DNA from: Welwitschia mirabilis
Lineage: Eukaryota > Gnetophyta > Gnetopsida > Welwitschiales
NCBI GenBank assembly: GCA_051453625.1
Contig: JBOZIK010000001.1
Span: 255,784,580-255,848,579, forward strand
Direction: 5' to 3'
Length of the DNA stretch: 64,000 bases
Made by a program: the position numbers and the translations under genes. Under the pieces are notes generated by a model. That model did no database searches. It was not told where the DNA came from and worked only from the letters and a program-made list of their open reading frames with translations. This document shows positions 1 through 9,986 of the stretch, piece by piece. Numbering within the stretch: position 1 is the first letter of the stretch; each line of letters begins with the position of its first letter.

Positions 1-619
1 TTACTAAAAAGGTATTAATATCACAACTCAATAATAATGCATATCAATCACAACAATTGGGGTTTTAAGTAATTCAATATTTTTTAAATATTTTATAAAA
101 CATAAACTTGCAATTCTTATAAGAAAATTAAAAATATGGATGTGATAAAAAGGTTAAACTTAGCATATAAAATTCCATTTGAGAAGGTTCAGAATTAACC
201 TATAAAAGTCTATTTGAAAAGGTTAAGACTTAGCCTATAAAAGTCCATTTAAAAGGTTGAGACTTAGCTTACAAAAGTCCATTTAAAAAGGTGTTGAAAC
301 TTGTCCTACAAAAATCTATGTGTAAAGGTTACAGGTAAACTTGTAACACCTAAAAGAGTTAACGAAGATTTGGATCAGGCTTGGTAATAAGTTAATCGTC
401 GAGAGTGTAGTAATAGGTTTCCCGAATCACTATAAAACTTGCGTGCATCTAATCGGTATTTTCATGCTTTCCATTATTTTCATTTTTTTAAATACTTTTA
501 AGTTTTATGCATAAGTTTTCTAGTGATCTATTTCAAGCAATATTTTATTGTGAGCTTATTTGAATATTTTAAAAACATATTAATCCCCCTCTCTATGGTT
601 CTTAATCCTCACACAATTG
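1..619 (+). mobile_element. Copia (SIRE-like) LTR, 3' part, truncated by window edge
   Basis: The stretch ends like a plant Ty1/Copia LTR: a short 'gaatcactataaaactt' block, a long AT-rich run, a pyrimidine/C-rich 'attaatccccctctct' block, then a primer-site-like sequence. The same order and wording ('agtgat..atttcaagcaa..attgtgagctcattt..') recurs in reverse orientation at about 52.19-52.4 kb, so both belong to one LTR family. The 5' boundary lies outside the window. No protein is encoded. Confidence 0.6.
151..330 (+). repeat. Five ~35-bp tandem repeats inside the Copia LTR
   Basis: Units beginning 'aggtt' start at 151, 185, 220, 254, 290 and (partial) 326, a spacing of 34-36 bp. Each reads roughly aggttgagacttagcctat followed by aaaagtccattt. 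Such minisatellites are common in the U3 region of plant LTRs and often carry enhancer-like motifs; here the function is unknown. Confidence 0.8.
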
Positions 620-637
620 TGTGTTATAGAGTAGGAC
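620..637 (+). promoter_or_regulatory. Degenerate Met-tRNA primer binding site
   Basis: The sequence tgtgttatagagtaggac sits right after the C-rich LTR end. It resembles the plant Copia primer site TGGTATCAGAGC followed by 'aggac'. Position relative to the LTR end supports the call; the site itself has several substitutions. Confidence 0.45.
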
Positions 638-640
638 CTT

Positions 641-3104
641 TATAATATAAGAACATTAACACTCTTTTTTAATTATTAGTTTTATATATTAAAACTCTTA
701 TTCATACCATGACTAACATGTTGGTTCTCTTATTGAGTAAGATTGGACTAGTTGATAAGTTACATAGGCATCTAATTAGTTGCCTCACATCATACATTGT
801 CAAATATAAAAAGGATTCTTAAAGTATTTTTAACCAAATTACTAAATTATTATCTTAATAATAAATTACCATCTTGATTTATCCTCGTTAATACTTTAGG
901 TTAATCAAATTACTAAATTATCATCTTGTTACTAAATTCCCATCTTGATATTAACCCTAGAGTAAATTATTAGTATCAATCTTATCATTTGTTATAGTAA
1001 AGTTTACATAATACAAACATAACACAAGCAGTTGGTATTGGTATTTTTATCTTTTAAAAAACCAAGTTTAATATTAATAATAAATAATTAACATAGTAGT
1101 TATTGTTAGTAATTAATTACATGAAAAACAAATTGCCTTGGTCCTTGCATTTTGAGGAAAATTATGATACATTTGATCATTCATTTGTAAATGGTAAAGA
1201 TGTACAACCTTGATACTCCATGTTTTCTAATGGTTTAAGTGCTCAACTAGTCTTGATTTAATAGAAATGTAGTTAAAATATGTGCTATTATAAGGTAAAC
1301 ATACTTTATTTAATTACAATTATAGTTTCAGATATACTGAGATCTATCTTCAAATTGTGAATAAATACTTAAACAATGGATCAATGAGGAAACTTTATTG
1401 AAATTTAATAATGAAAAATACTTGGATGCATGGAAGCAAGATGGCATTATAAAAGCACATAGAAGAGGAGTTGAAGTTAAACAAGGAAATGACAAAATGA
1501 TCATCCACTTTGAATCCTTTATTCATGCATAGATTGGTTTATTTAATATTTGTATTCTAACTATTTCCTAGTGATTTGTTTTTCTTTTAAAAATTTTTCT
1601 ATTTAGAAATGAGCTCATTTAAATGATTTCATGAAGGTCTATAATGTTGCTTAAATGATATCATCCTTCTTTAATGTTGTGTCATCACTTCGAATGGAAC
1701 CACACTGATACTATTAAAATGATATTAATGTTGTCAACTTTACTATATTAAAAGTGGAATGTAGGTATCATTATAAAAGATATTGAAGTCCATGATTTTT
1801 CCATGATTGACTGAAGCTTATTCTCAAGTGCAATCTAGAGTAAAATATAAAAAGATGAAGACAGATTTATATGATGTCTCATTGTGCAATAGTTCTAATC
1901 AAAGAACCCATTATTATGTCCTATTGAAAAATATCAAAGAAGCAACTTTAATTATAACTGAGGTAGTATAAATCTCAAGAATTCAAAGCATAAATGGATA
2001 TGTAATACATGACAATAGCAAGAAAATAGGTAACACATCATGTATGTAAAAAATAAAATCTATCCACATTTGTATGCAAGTAATTGTAAATTTCTTATCT
2101 ACTGAAAGATGTATTATAAGCTAAGTTTCTACAAAATCTTGGTAATTATACCTATGAAATTGTATTTGAAAATTCCTTTAGATTATAAACAATGGAAAAA
2201 CATCAAGAAAAAGAAATTACAAAACCTAAAAAGAAGCTAACACGAGTAGACTTCAAACTGATGAGCTAGGGTAAATTAACCATGTCATAGAACTGCAAGA
2301 ACAAGAGCATTCATTAGAAATTTGCAAAGTTCCATCAAATTAAATAAAGATCAATTACATAGATGACCTTTCCACATAATAATTTTTTTAATATTCTAAA
2401 AGGTTTTTTACATCATTTAAAAAAAAAAAAGCTCTAGCTATGAATGTCTGGAACTGCTTAAATTTAGAAGCAAGATAGAATATTTTAGATTATTATGTCA
2501 TATGCAACTTGCAGATTCAAAAATAAAGTAAGTTTTTCATCATGGAAAAAAAATATAAGTAAGTTTTTTGGCATCACAAAGAAAAGAAAAATTCAAGAAA
2601 ATAAACATTTCATGGTATTCAAAATTTAGAAGTGATAACTCAATAGCAATGAAAATACATACGTTGGTACATAATATTTAACTAACATGTGAATTACATA
2701 GATTAGCAATTTAGCAATTAAAATCATACTTTCGTCATTTCATGTATAAATGTTTAATGGTATCTTCTTTATTTGCAATTTGTTTTATAGATGCCTATGA
2801 TCTAATTCACCTAATCATTATACACTCTTTGTATGATATTATTTATAGGAATTTTTTATCAATAAAGTGATTTAGCACCATTACTATAGTTAGGTAATTT
2901 AATATCATATTAATATTAGACTATTTAATATTTATTCTGCATTAATTTAGTATTATATTAATATTAGACTACTTAATATTTATTTTACATTCTTACAAAT
3001 GTTAATATTACTCTATAATAATTTACCTAGTGTTGAAACTATTATAGAAATACATCATATGTCATCATCACATATGTCATCATCATTGGTGAATCCATTT
3101 ATGT
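641..3104. other. AT-rich stretch, no gene recognised
   Basis: About 2.5 kb with stops in all frames. I recognise neither Copia gag/pol after the LTR nor the left terminus of the downstream CACTA element. One 48-bp tandem duplication is annotated separately. Confidence 0.6.
2896..2991. repeat. 48-bp tandem duplication
   Basis: Two adjacent units, both containing 'attaatattagact' and 'ttaatatttatt', repeat with a 48-bp period and about six differences. Very AT-rich. Confidence 0.85.
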
Positions 3105-3420
3105 GATGGATAAGGGCTAGATGTTTATAGATATGTGTTAACTAACTAAGTACATTTCAAGTATTTATAACTTCAAAAAATATTAATTATTTATTTTTCT
3201 AATATTCATATATACAAGGCATCTAGGAAGTATGAGAATGGTATAAATAAGTTCATACAATTTGCAAGTAATGATACTATTAGTTCTCAAGAAATACTCT
3301 ATCCATGTGTGAAATGTTGCAATACTTATTATTGATAACCAAATATAGTTTTTAAGCATTTTTTATGCAAAGGCATGGATCATACATACAGAAATTGAAT
3401 TATGCATGGAGAAACATAAG
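3105..3420 (+). pseudogene. CACTA transposase-associated N-terminal domain (remnant)
   Basis: From 3105 the frame reads MDKG-stop-MF, like the usual start of this domain. After an apparent intron, 3225-3330 reads YENGINKFIQFASN, then LYPCVKCCN, matching the family pattern Y..G...F..FA and CPC..C.N (first Cys changed to Tyr). 3359-3415 gives FLCKGMDHTYRN-stop-IMHGE, the conserved 'H/L..KG....Y..W..HGE' block with Trp turned into a stop. The zinc-finger-like cysteines are mostly kept. It lies just upstream of the TNP2 region, as expected for CACTA ORF1. Confidence 0.8.
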
Positions 3421-3629
3421 AATAACCTTATGATCAATCCTATTTCTGTAGTGAAAGAAGCATTCATGTTCTTTAATGATGGTGAGAAATCACATGAAGA
3501 AAAAACACCATGGATTTATCAAATTTTAATAATTTTAGTGGTGACATAAAAAATGTAGAATATTATAGGCTAATCAAAGAAACTAAGAAGCCATTATACG
3601 CTGGTTGAATAAAATATTTAAAGCTTTCT

Positions 3630-4413
3630 ATGATTATCAAATTACTTACTATCAAAGAAATATATGGATGGTTAAATTTAATATTTTCAATGTTTCTTGA
3701 CCTCTTGCATCACTTTTTTCCGGAAGGTAATGCAATTTTAAGTTCTTATGATCAATTAAAAAGGACACTTCATTTCTTAGGTATGAAATGTGATAAAATC
3801 CATGCATGTCCTAATGGCTGTGAGTTATATTGGAAGAAGCATGAAAAGGAAATGAATGTCCTTAGTGTGATGCATCTAGATGGATATCAAAGTAAAATCA
3901 CGACAACAATAAACTAGACAAAATATTACCTGCCAAAGTATTATAATACTTTCCATTAATTCTAAAGCTACAAAATCTTTATGCATTACCTATAATAGCA
4001 AAACATATAATATGGTATTCAAAAAGGTGAATAGATCATGGCATAATTTGACATCTAATAGATTTTATGTTATGGAAAAATATTAATGAATCATATGCCA
4101 AAGTTAATTTTAAACCTAAACAAATAAGAATTGGTGTTATGATGGATGGATTTAATCCTTTTAGAATGCTTTCCACTTCTTATAGTGGTTAGTCAGTTAT
4201 GACAGTTGTTTATAACTTGCCACCCTAGATATACATGAAAAGGTCTTATATGACAGTTTTTTTACTTAAATCTATGCCTAAGTAATTAGGAAATGTTCTT
4301 AATGTATACCTTCAACGTATTATTAAAGAATTGAAGATGCTATGGTATGAGGAAATAAAAACATTTGATGCATTTAAAAAGGAGTTCTTTACCACAAAAG
4401 CAATGATACTTTA
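3630..4413 (+). pseudogene. CACTA TNP2-type transposase core (remnant)
   Basis: The 95-codon open stretch 3630-3917 reads IYGWLNLIFSMFLDLLHHFF, then PEGNAILSSYDQLKRTLHFL and ACPNGCELYWK. It is a close match to the plant transposase_21/TNP2 family, including the Cys-Pro-Asn-x-Cys signature. Downstream, with stops and shifts, come a 'lp.KvL.yFP..lRLq.L' block and then DGFNPFRMLSTSYSG near 4145-4190, YNLPP near 4213, and an 'ELK.LW' block near 4330. The catalytic DG.NPF motif survives, but Trp to stop (YSG-stop) and similar changes make it non-functional. An assembly gap truncates it at 4414. Confidence 0.9.
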
Positions 4414-4465
4414 NNNNNNNNNNNNNNNNNNNNNNNNNNNNNNNNNNNNNNNNNNNNNNNNNNNN

Positions 4466-4813
4466 CATAGGAAAACATCTATAGATGAAGAATAAAGGAG
4501 ATATTAGCATGTTCCATATGTGTTCATAAGACCATTACTCTATGGTTCTCATAATAGAAAACATTGCCATCAAGTTCCTAGGAGATTCCTTAATAAGAAT
4601 GATAAGTATAGATGAATGAAGAGATCTTTCAAGGGAAAAGTAGAAGAAGAAGAAGAAGAACTCATGCCTCTAAGTAGTAAAGAAATCCTTTTCTATCTTG
4701 ATAACATGGAACATCAACAAAAGGTTACTCTGTCTAATAACTTTAAAAGGTGTCAAAACAAATGCAAGGAAGTCAACTTGTGCATTACAAGGGAAGAGCT
4801 TAGTAATGAATGA
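4466..4813 (+). pseudogene. CACTA transposase, segment after the gap
   Basis: Directly after the N run the translation contains HCHQVPRRFLNKNDKYR, corresponding to the conserved 'gHRRFLp.dHp.R' segment of CACTA ORF1. It is followed by FKGKVEEEEEE, where a GAA trinucleotide run (4642-4660) encodes the glutamates, and then 'LSSKEILFYLDN'. The open stretch 4616-4813 is a surviving piece of the long ORF rather than a gene of its own. Confidence 0.7.
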
Positions 4814-4974
4814 AAAAAGAGATGAATACTATTTAATCTCTCATATTAAAAGGTAACAAAAGTTTATTAGATAGTTTATTAATAAATTCTATTTCTTTCT
4901 TTTGCTTTTATTTGATATCTTTTTTATTTTTAACATGTACACAGTATCATGATATTTAATATAATTTGGATGTT

Positions 4975-5528
4975 ATGCATATTGAAAAAAAATTTCTCTG
5001 ATATCTTGCTAAGAACTATTTTGAATATTAAATACAAATTAAAAAACAAGCTTAAAGCATGACTTGATCTCAAAGAGCTAGATATCAGAGATGAATTTTC
5101 ACCCATTATGATGAATAATGGTAAAAAGTCATTCCTTTCATCTACCAGTTTTGTGATGTTAGTAAAATAAAAGAATTCTTGTTTCAATATGCTATTAGAT
5201 TCAAAACTTTTATAGGGTTACACATCAAATATTCGTAGGTATATTCCACAAAAAGAACACAAAATTTTTAGTCTTAATAGTCATGACTAACATCTCCTTT
5301 TGTAACTCATTCTTCCTATTACCTTAAGTAACTTACTTTCATTCTAAGTGCATATTTCAATAATTCAAGATAGAACTAAAATCAATAATTTCTATCATAA
5401 TTTATAATCTTAAGAGATTATTGCCTCCAGCTTTCTTTAATATCATGATACATTTACCTATTCATTTGATAAGGGAGTTTAGATTTTGTGGGCCTATGCA
5501 ATATTAATGGATTTATCCTATAGAAAGG
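4975..5528 (+). pseudogene. CACTA ORF1, DUF4218-like region (remnant)
   Basis: Begins MHIEK (4975) followed after a one-base shift by FSDILLRTILNI and LDLKELDIRDEF, matching 'MHiEKNv.dniigTLL' and 'DL..mgIR.eL'. At about 5215 it reads GYTSNIRRYIP then LNSHD-stop-H ('GyaSNi.rcv..gLKSHDcH'). 5418-5528 gives LLPPAFFNIMIHLPIHLIRE, then GPMQY-stop-WIYPIER, an almost exact DUF4218 signature with Arg (CGA) turned into a stop. All elements are collinear with an intact CACTA ORF1. Confidence 0.85.
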
Positions 5529-5634
5529 TAATGAGCATAATTGTTTTATCATAAATTAATCTTGTTAATAATTATAAAATAACTATACATTTCTTATATA
5601 TCTACCATTTATGTTTTTAAAAGTTTTAAAGGGG

Positions 5635-5721
5635 TATGTCAGAAATAAGAACAAACTAAAGGGATGTATTTCATAAGCACTTCTTATAGAGGAAGCATTA
5701 ACTTTTTATACTAAGTACACA
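5635..5721 (+). pseudogene. CACTA ORF1, YVRNK segment
   Basis: Reads YVRNKNKLKGCIS-stop-AL then IEEALTFYTKYT. This corresponds to the 'yVrNkarPEGsI...Y...E.ltFcsrYl' block that follows the WMYPiER motif in CACTA ORF1. The spacing from 5528 is consistent with a retained intron or small insertion. Confidence 0.75.
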
Positions 5722-6199
5722 ATAAATATTAAAATCTTTAAAACTCAATTAAAATATAATAAAGTTTTTGACCATGACTCCTATTTAGAAGGAAGATTAC
5801 TAGATGTGTGAGAGAGAGAATGCTATTGAGTGAAATAGAAATTGAACAAGCCCATTGATATGTATTATTTAATACATCTTGCATTGGATTATATGTAAAG
5901 TGAGTAAATTAGAATTTTATTATTTGATTATTATTGTATATATTTTGTATGTGTACAATCAACACTTGCAAGAAATCTGTAGAGGATTTTCACAAATGAT
6001 AAACTCTTCACAGCTTTGAATGCATAAAGATGGCTTTACTACTTGGTTTAAAGAACATGTAACATATAATACATTCTATACAAAGTTATTAATGCATATG
6101 CAATTTTGATGTATAAATTATTTTTTTAATAATTTTTTGATTTTTTAGATTTGTATGTTAAATAAAAAAGGCATGATTAATGAAGAATAAGAAAATGAA

Positions 6200-6807
6200 G
6201 TGAAATGGTTGTCACATCCTCCTAGTAGGTATGCACTAATGTACAAGGAAAACCTAATCAAAGGGTATAGATTTTATGTAAAGGAAAGAGATGTAGAGTT
6301 AACATGTCAAAATAGTGGAGTTCCTATAATTGAAAATTCTCCTTATATGTTAATTATAGACTATAATAATCCAATAAGTAATGACGTAAAATATTATGGT
6401 ATCTTGAAAGATATAGTTGTGTCATATTATAGTTTCATATTTAGTGTTATGGTCTTTAAATGTGAATGATTTGATGTTCTTTAATAATCTAACATCAAGA
6501 AGGATGAGTATGGTTTCAATCTTGTTAACACAAGTGAAATGTCAAGGATGATCATGAACAAGATGAACCATTTATATTAGGTAGTCAAGCATCACATGTT
6601 TTCTACATAAAAGACATTGAGGATCCTTTATGGAGCCTTACAGCATCATTTAATCTAAGATATATTTATGATAAGAGTGAAAATGAAGAATTCTCTAAAG
6701 TGGAAGAACCTAGAAAAGATAATTTTGCATCCTTACATCATAGTTACCTTCTTGATAAGGAGAATGATGCTGAAATTGAACTAGAAACTAGACTTATATA
6801 TATTTAG
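6200..6807 (+). pseudogene. CACTA ORF1 C-terminus, DUF4216-like (remnant)
   Basis: The open stretch 6200-6469 (89 codons) reads WLSHPPSRYALMYKENLIKG, YRFYVKERDVELTCQNSGVP and VKYYGILKDIVVSYY. It contains the QNSGV signature and the 'YyGvi.dI.elDY' and 'vFkC' blocks of the domain. After a stop and shift, 6547-6807 continues DEPFILGSQASHVFYIKD, the 'FilasQa.qVfYv.D' block, then an acidic tail ending at a TAG. This is the normal carboxyl end of the CACTA ORF1 product. Confidence 0.85.
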
Positions 6808-7901
6808 ATGGCACTATGATTGATTCTTTGAATTTACAAGCTCCACCTTCATCATAGTATCAATGTTATAGAATAGTATACCTTTATGTTTGCTTATATA
6901 TTAAATTACTAATATAGTATTCATATCCATTTCATATTATGATATTTTAGGCAAATACTACTTGTGGCTATGTTACTGAAAGTAAAGAGAACATTAAGAA
7001 TGTTGCTTAGCTATTATTGTTTCTATCTACTGGAGGTATGTAAAGCAAGTTTTAGAAATTTTGATTGCATCATAGTATTCTTTTTTAACATTACTTTGTA
7101 GAACCAAGTTATGAAAATATCACTTGTTAATAAAAATATGAGTTATCAATTCATTTATCTTAGACAATTTTGAAGATCCTCATCATGGTATTGATATGCT
7201 AGTTTTAATTTATTTGCTTTAATAGTTAATGTTACATAATTAATATAGATTTATTTTTCTTTCAAGTATCTTCTAAATACAAACATCTCCTTTTAAATAT
7301 GTTGAGGAATAAGAGCGTTCTCATGGGTGAAAAATATGTTCTAGTTTTTAAATTGAATTCACTTACATATATAATATTTGATTGTAATATTTTACATTTA
7401 ACATTTTTAGATTGACAAGGTATAAGAAAAAGAGGAAAAAGAAGAAATGTATAACCTTCTAACAATTAAGGACTTTTCGATAAGCATATAATCTTCTCAT
7501 CATATTTTACATGTGCATGTATCAAGATTAAGTTTCACATAGGAATATCATTCAATCATAAATAGTTCTTTCTCTACAAGTATTAGCAATGTAAATGATT
7601 CTCCATGACAAGAATAAAAAATATCTGATAGTATTATAGGTAAGAATAGATAGATAATTAAAACTAATTACTTTATCAATTGTTTTCTTAATATTACTAA
7701 TTACATATTTTATAACACGTAGAATAAGGTGGTACTAGCTCCATATCGGAAAAAAGAGGGAAAGAAAAATGTTTTGATCTCGTCAAAATTGAACCTCATG
7801 AGAATATACAACTAAGATGGAATGAAAATATTGTAAGATTTTAAATAACTTGAAAAGCATTCAAATTTCATGTCTAACATTATGTTTTTTAAAATTTATA
7901 G
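6808..7901. other. CACTA interior, no firm coding call
   Basis: Between the end of ORF1 and the second ORF remnant. Around 7735-7840 the phrase RGKEKCFDLVKIEPHENIQL can be read and may be the 'G.....w...GQpiG' part of the Ptta/En-Spm second protein, but the match is weak. Confidence 0.4.
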
Positions 7902-8186
7902 GTTGTGGATGAATCATCTAAATTACCATCATTATCATTAAATGAAAAATGCATTCTAAAGGATGGTCAATGTAATACTATAGCTGTTACAAGAATACTT
8001 TATGATAACCCTACATCATTGGTTCATTATGCATAGCTGGGATGTGACACTTACAAAGTTAAATTAGAAGATATTGCAATCTCTAACATCAAAGTATTTT
8101 TCAGGACAAATTTCACCATAACTCTTGGTGATGTTGGGGATAATGGTATTACATCTTGGCCCAAAAAATATATTGTAGTAATTTAA
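7902..8186 (+). pseudogene. CACTA second-ORF C-terminal segment
   Basis: After an AG acceptor-like 'tttatag', a 95-codon frame with one internal stop runs to TAA. It contains GQCNTIAVTRILYDN, 'VHYA', 'VKLEDIAISNIKV' and ends ITSWPKKYIVVI. The layout 'g..n.VA.g.V....vHg..lg...v.V..v......p......WPk.lv' is that of the carboxyl domain of plant CACTA ORF2 proteins (DUF8039-like). Position after ORF1 supports this. The assignment is by motif memory only. Confidence 0.55.
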
Positions 8187-8610
8187 TCTTCTATGTAACA
8201 GTATACTCTTTATTATATTTTATAAAAATATTGATACCATATAAGACTTATATCTTTAATAATCATTTAATGTGATTTTTATGAGCGTGGTTTGTTATTT
8301 TGAAGTGAGTTCGTTCTTTTGTATTACTATGAATAATGTACTTATAAGCACTAGTTTGTGGAGTGTTTACATGTAAGAAACACATTTGGAGGTTTTGTAA
8401 CCTATTTTGGCTTTTGCTTGGGCTATATGTGAGCTTCTATGCTTCTTTTATATGTAGACTAGAATGAGATTTAATATATTTAAATATCTATATTTTTTTC
8501 TTCATTCTAGTATTTTAATTTATTGCATGTTGCTAAGTAAAACTACTAAACATTGATTTAAACCTAATAGTATATTTTCATCATGATAAAATATTCAAGT
8601 TTCTAACCTT
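8187..8610. other. AT-rich flank, no gene
   Basis: Probably the remaining right part of the CACTA element or older DNA. No terminal 'tagtg' end could be assigned with confidence. Confidence 0.5.
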
Positions 8611-9972
8611 TATTGCAGTGTGAATTTATGCAATCTAAAAATCCTTTAGGTAGGCCTGTAAATCAAGTAATTTGCAGAAAACACACTCTAGTATAGATGG
8701 GAGTTCACCCAAATGTCATAATCCAACAAACGCACTAGGCTTAAAGTTAGAAAATTGCTTTGCCAAAGTATTTTTACTTTTTTTATCTTATAGAAAAACT
8801 GAAAGGAAATAAACAAGTAAATGCAATGCTAAATGGAAATGAAATGAAAGTGACTAGAATGAAAATGGAAATGGAAATGTAAATAGAAATATATCCTACT
8901 TAAATCCTAGAATTTCTATAATGAAAACTACTTCTCTATAATGTATATCAATTAAGAAGAGCATTTAATAGTCCGTAATCAATATAAACTATGAGATCTA
9001 TCCAGGTAAGAATATGCAATGTGCGATATGAAGTGAAATGAAGTGAAATACCATGCAAATGTACTACTACTGATCAAGGTTAACCTTAATAAAGGTTGCT
9101 CTTATGATCTAAATAAATCAAAGCTTGTCACTTAACTATGATTAACTTAAACCATAAGGGACATTCACAATATTGAAATAAAAAAGGAAATTGTATTAAT
9201 CCAAGAGAAATCAGAACAACATCCACTTACAATTAGAACAATAGCACCTTAATGAGAGAGACATAGCCTGACACCAAGGAGACTCCTTTCTGTAGCACGA
9301 GATGGACGTCTTGCCCTTCAATCCTCCATCACAAGTATTAGGTACAAAGGATGGTTTAGAAGTAAAGGAGGAAAGGGTATTTATAGTTTTAAAATGAACT
9401 GTAACCCTAAAAGTTGGTAAAGAAAACCCTAACAGTCCACATGGGTTTCTTGATCCCTTTACAATAATATTTATTTCAAAACATGCAAAAGTGAATGTCG
9501 TCCCACTTATCATGGGAACGACAAAGGGGACGACACCGCCTAGCCACATAGGTTGTATTCCCATGTGACGTCATCAGTCCCGTGCATTGTGCATGCATGT
9601 TACCAATTTCATCATCCTGCATGTCATACAGATGATGGAGGGGACAACACCCTGTCTCCATGTGATCTATGTGCCACTGTTATGTTGGGTAGTGGTTCTG
9701 TCATCTCCTCTGTCATGGGGACGACAGCGGGGACAATACCTCTCCTAAGCTCCTTAAGTGGAGTAAACTAGCCTTCTTCATCCTTAGTCCTCCTTCAATA
9801 TGCTAAGTATTAAAACATGCCTGGAATACCTCTAATTATGCCAAGAATTACGTGTTTCCATGATCATCCTATCGTCTCTCCATAATCAGTAGAATTGCAT
9901 CTAAAACTGTATAATATCCTACAAAAGTACTACAAATACATCATTAAATTCCTACAAATTAGCATCATAACA
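8611..9972 (-). mobile_element. LTR copy 1 (3' LTR of minus-strand gag-only element)
   Basis: A 1.36-kb block shared, almost end to end, with 17809-19153 and for its first ~545 bp with 16412-16956. It begins tattgcagtgtgaattta and ends gcatcataaca. Because the primer site (16391-16408) and the polypurine tract (9973-9986) place the element on the minus strand, this copy is the 3' LTR. The region 9480-9750 is locally GC-rich with repeated gtcgtcc / ggacgac dyads. Several short ORFs here are non-coding shadows. Confidence 0.85.
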
Positions 9973-9986
9973 TAGTCCCCTACTTA
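9973..9986 (-). promoter_or_regulatory. Polypurine tract of the minus-strand element
   Basis: On the minus strand the sequence aagtaggggacta abuts the LTR start, the position and composition expected for plus-strand DNA priming in an LTR retrotransposon. It shows that the internal domain lies to the right. Confidence 0.65.

Larger units (their letters stand above)
3105..8186 (+). mobile_element. Decayed CACTA (En/Spm) DNA transposon
   Basis: The coding order of a plant CACTA element is preserved on the plus strand: transposase-associated N-terminal domain, TNP2 catalytic region, the DUF4218-like and DUF4216-like regions, then part of a second ORF. All frames are broken by stops and frameshifts. 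A 52-N gap interrupts the TNP2 core. I could not find the CACTA terminal inverted repeats, so the limits given are the limits of recognisable coding sequence, not of the element. The LTR insertion at 8611 may lie in its right end. Confidence 0.85.

Noticed and set aside
9211-9771. Several overlapping ORFs of 60-117 codons on both strands in LTR copy 1 (and at 18455-18929 in copy 3)
   Set aside because: They lie inside a duplicated LTR, differ between copies and follow the gtcgtcc dyad repeats; chance frames in a GC-richer patch.
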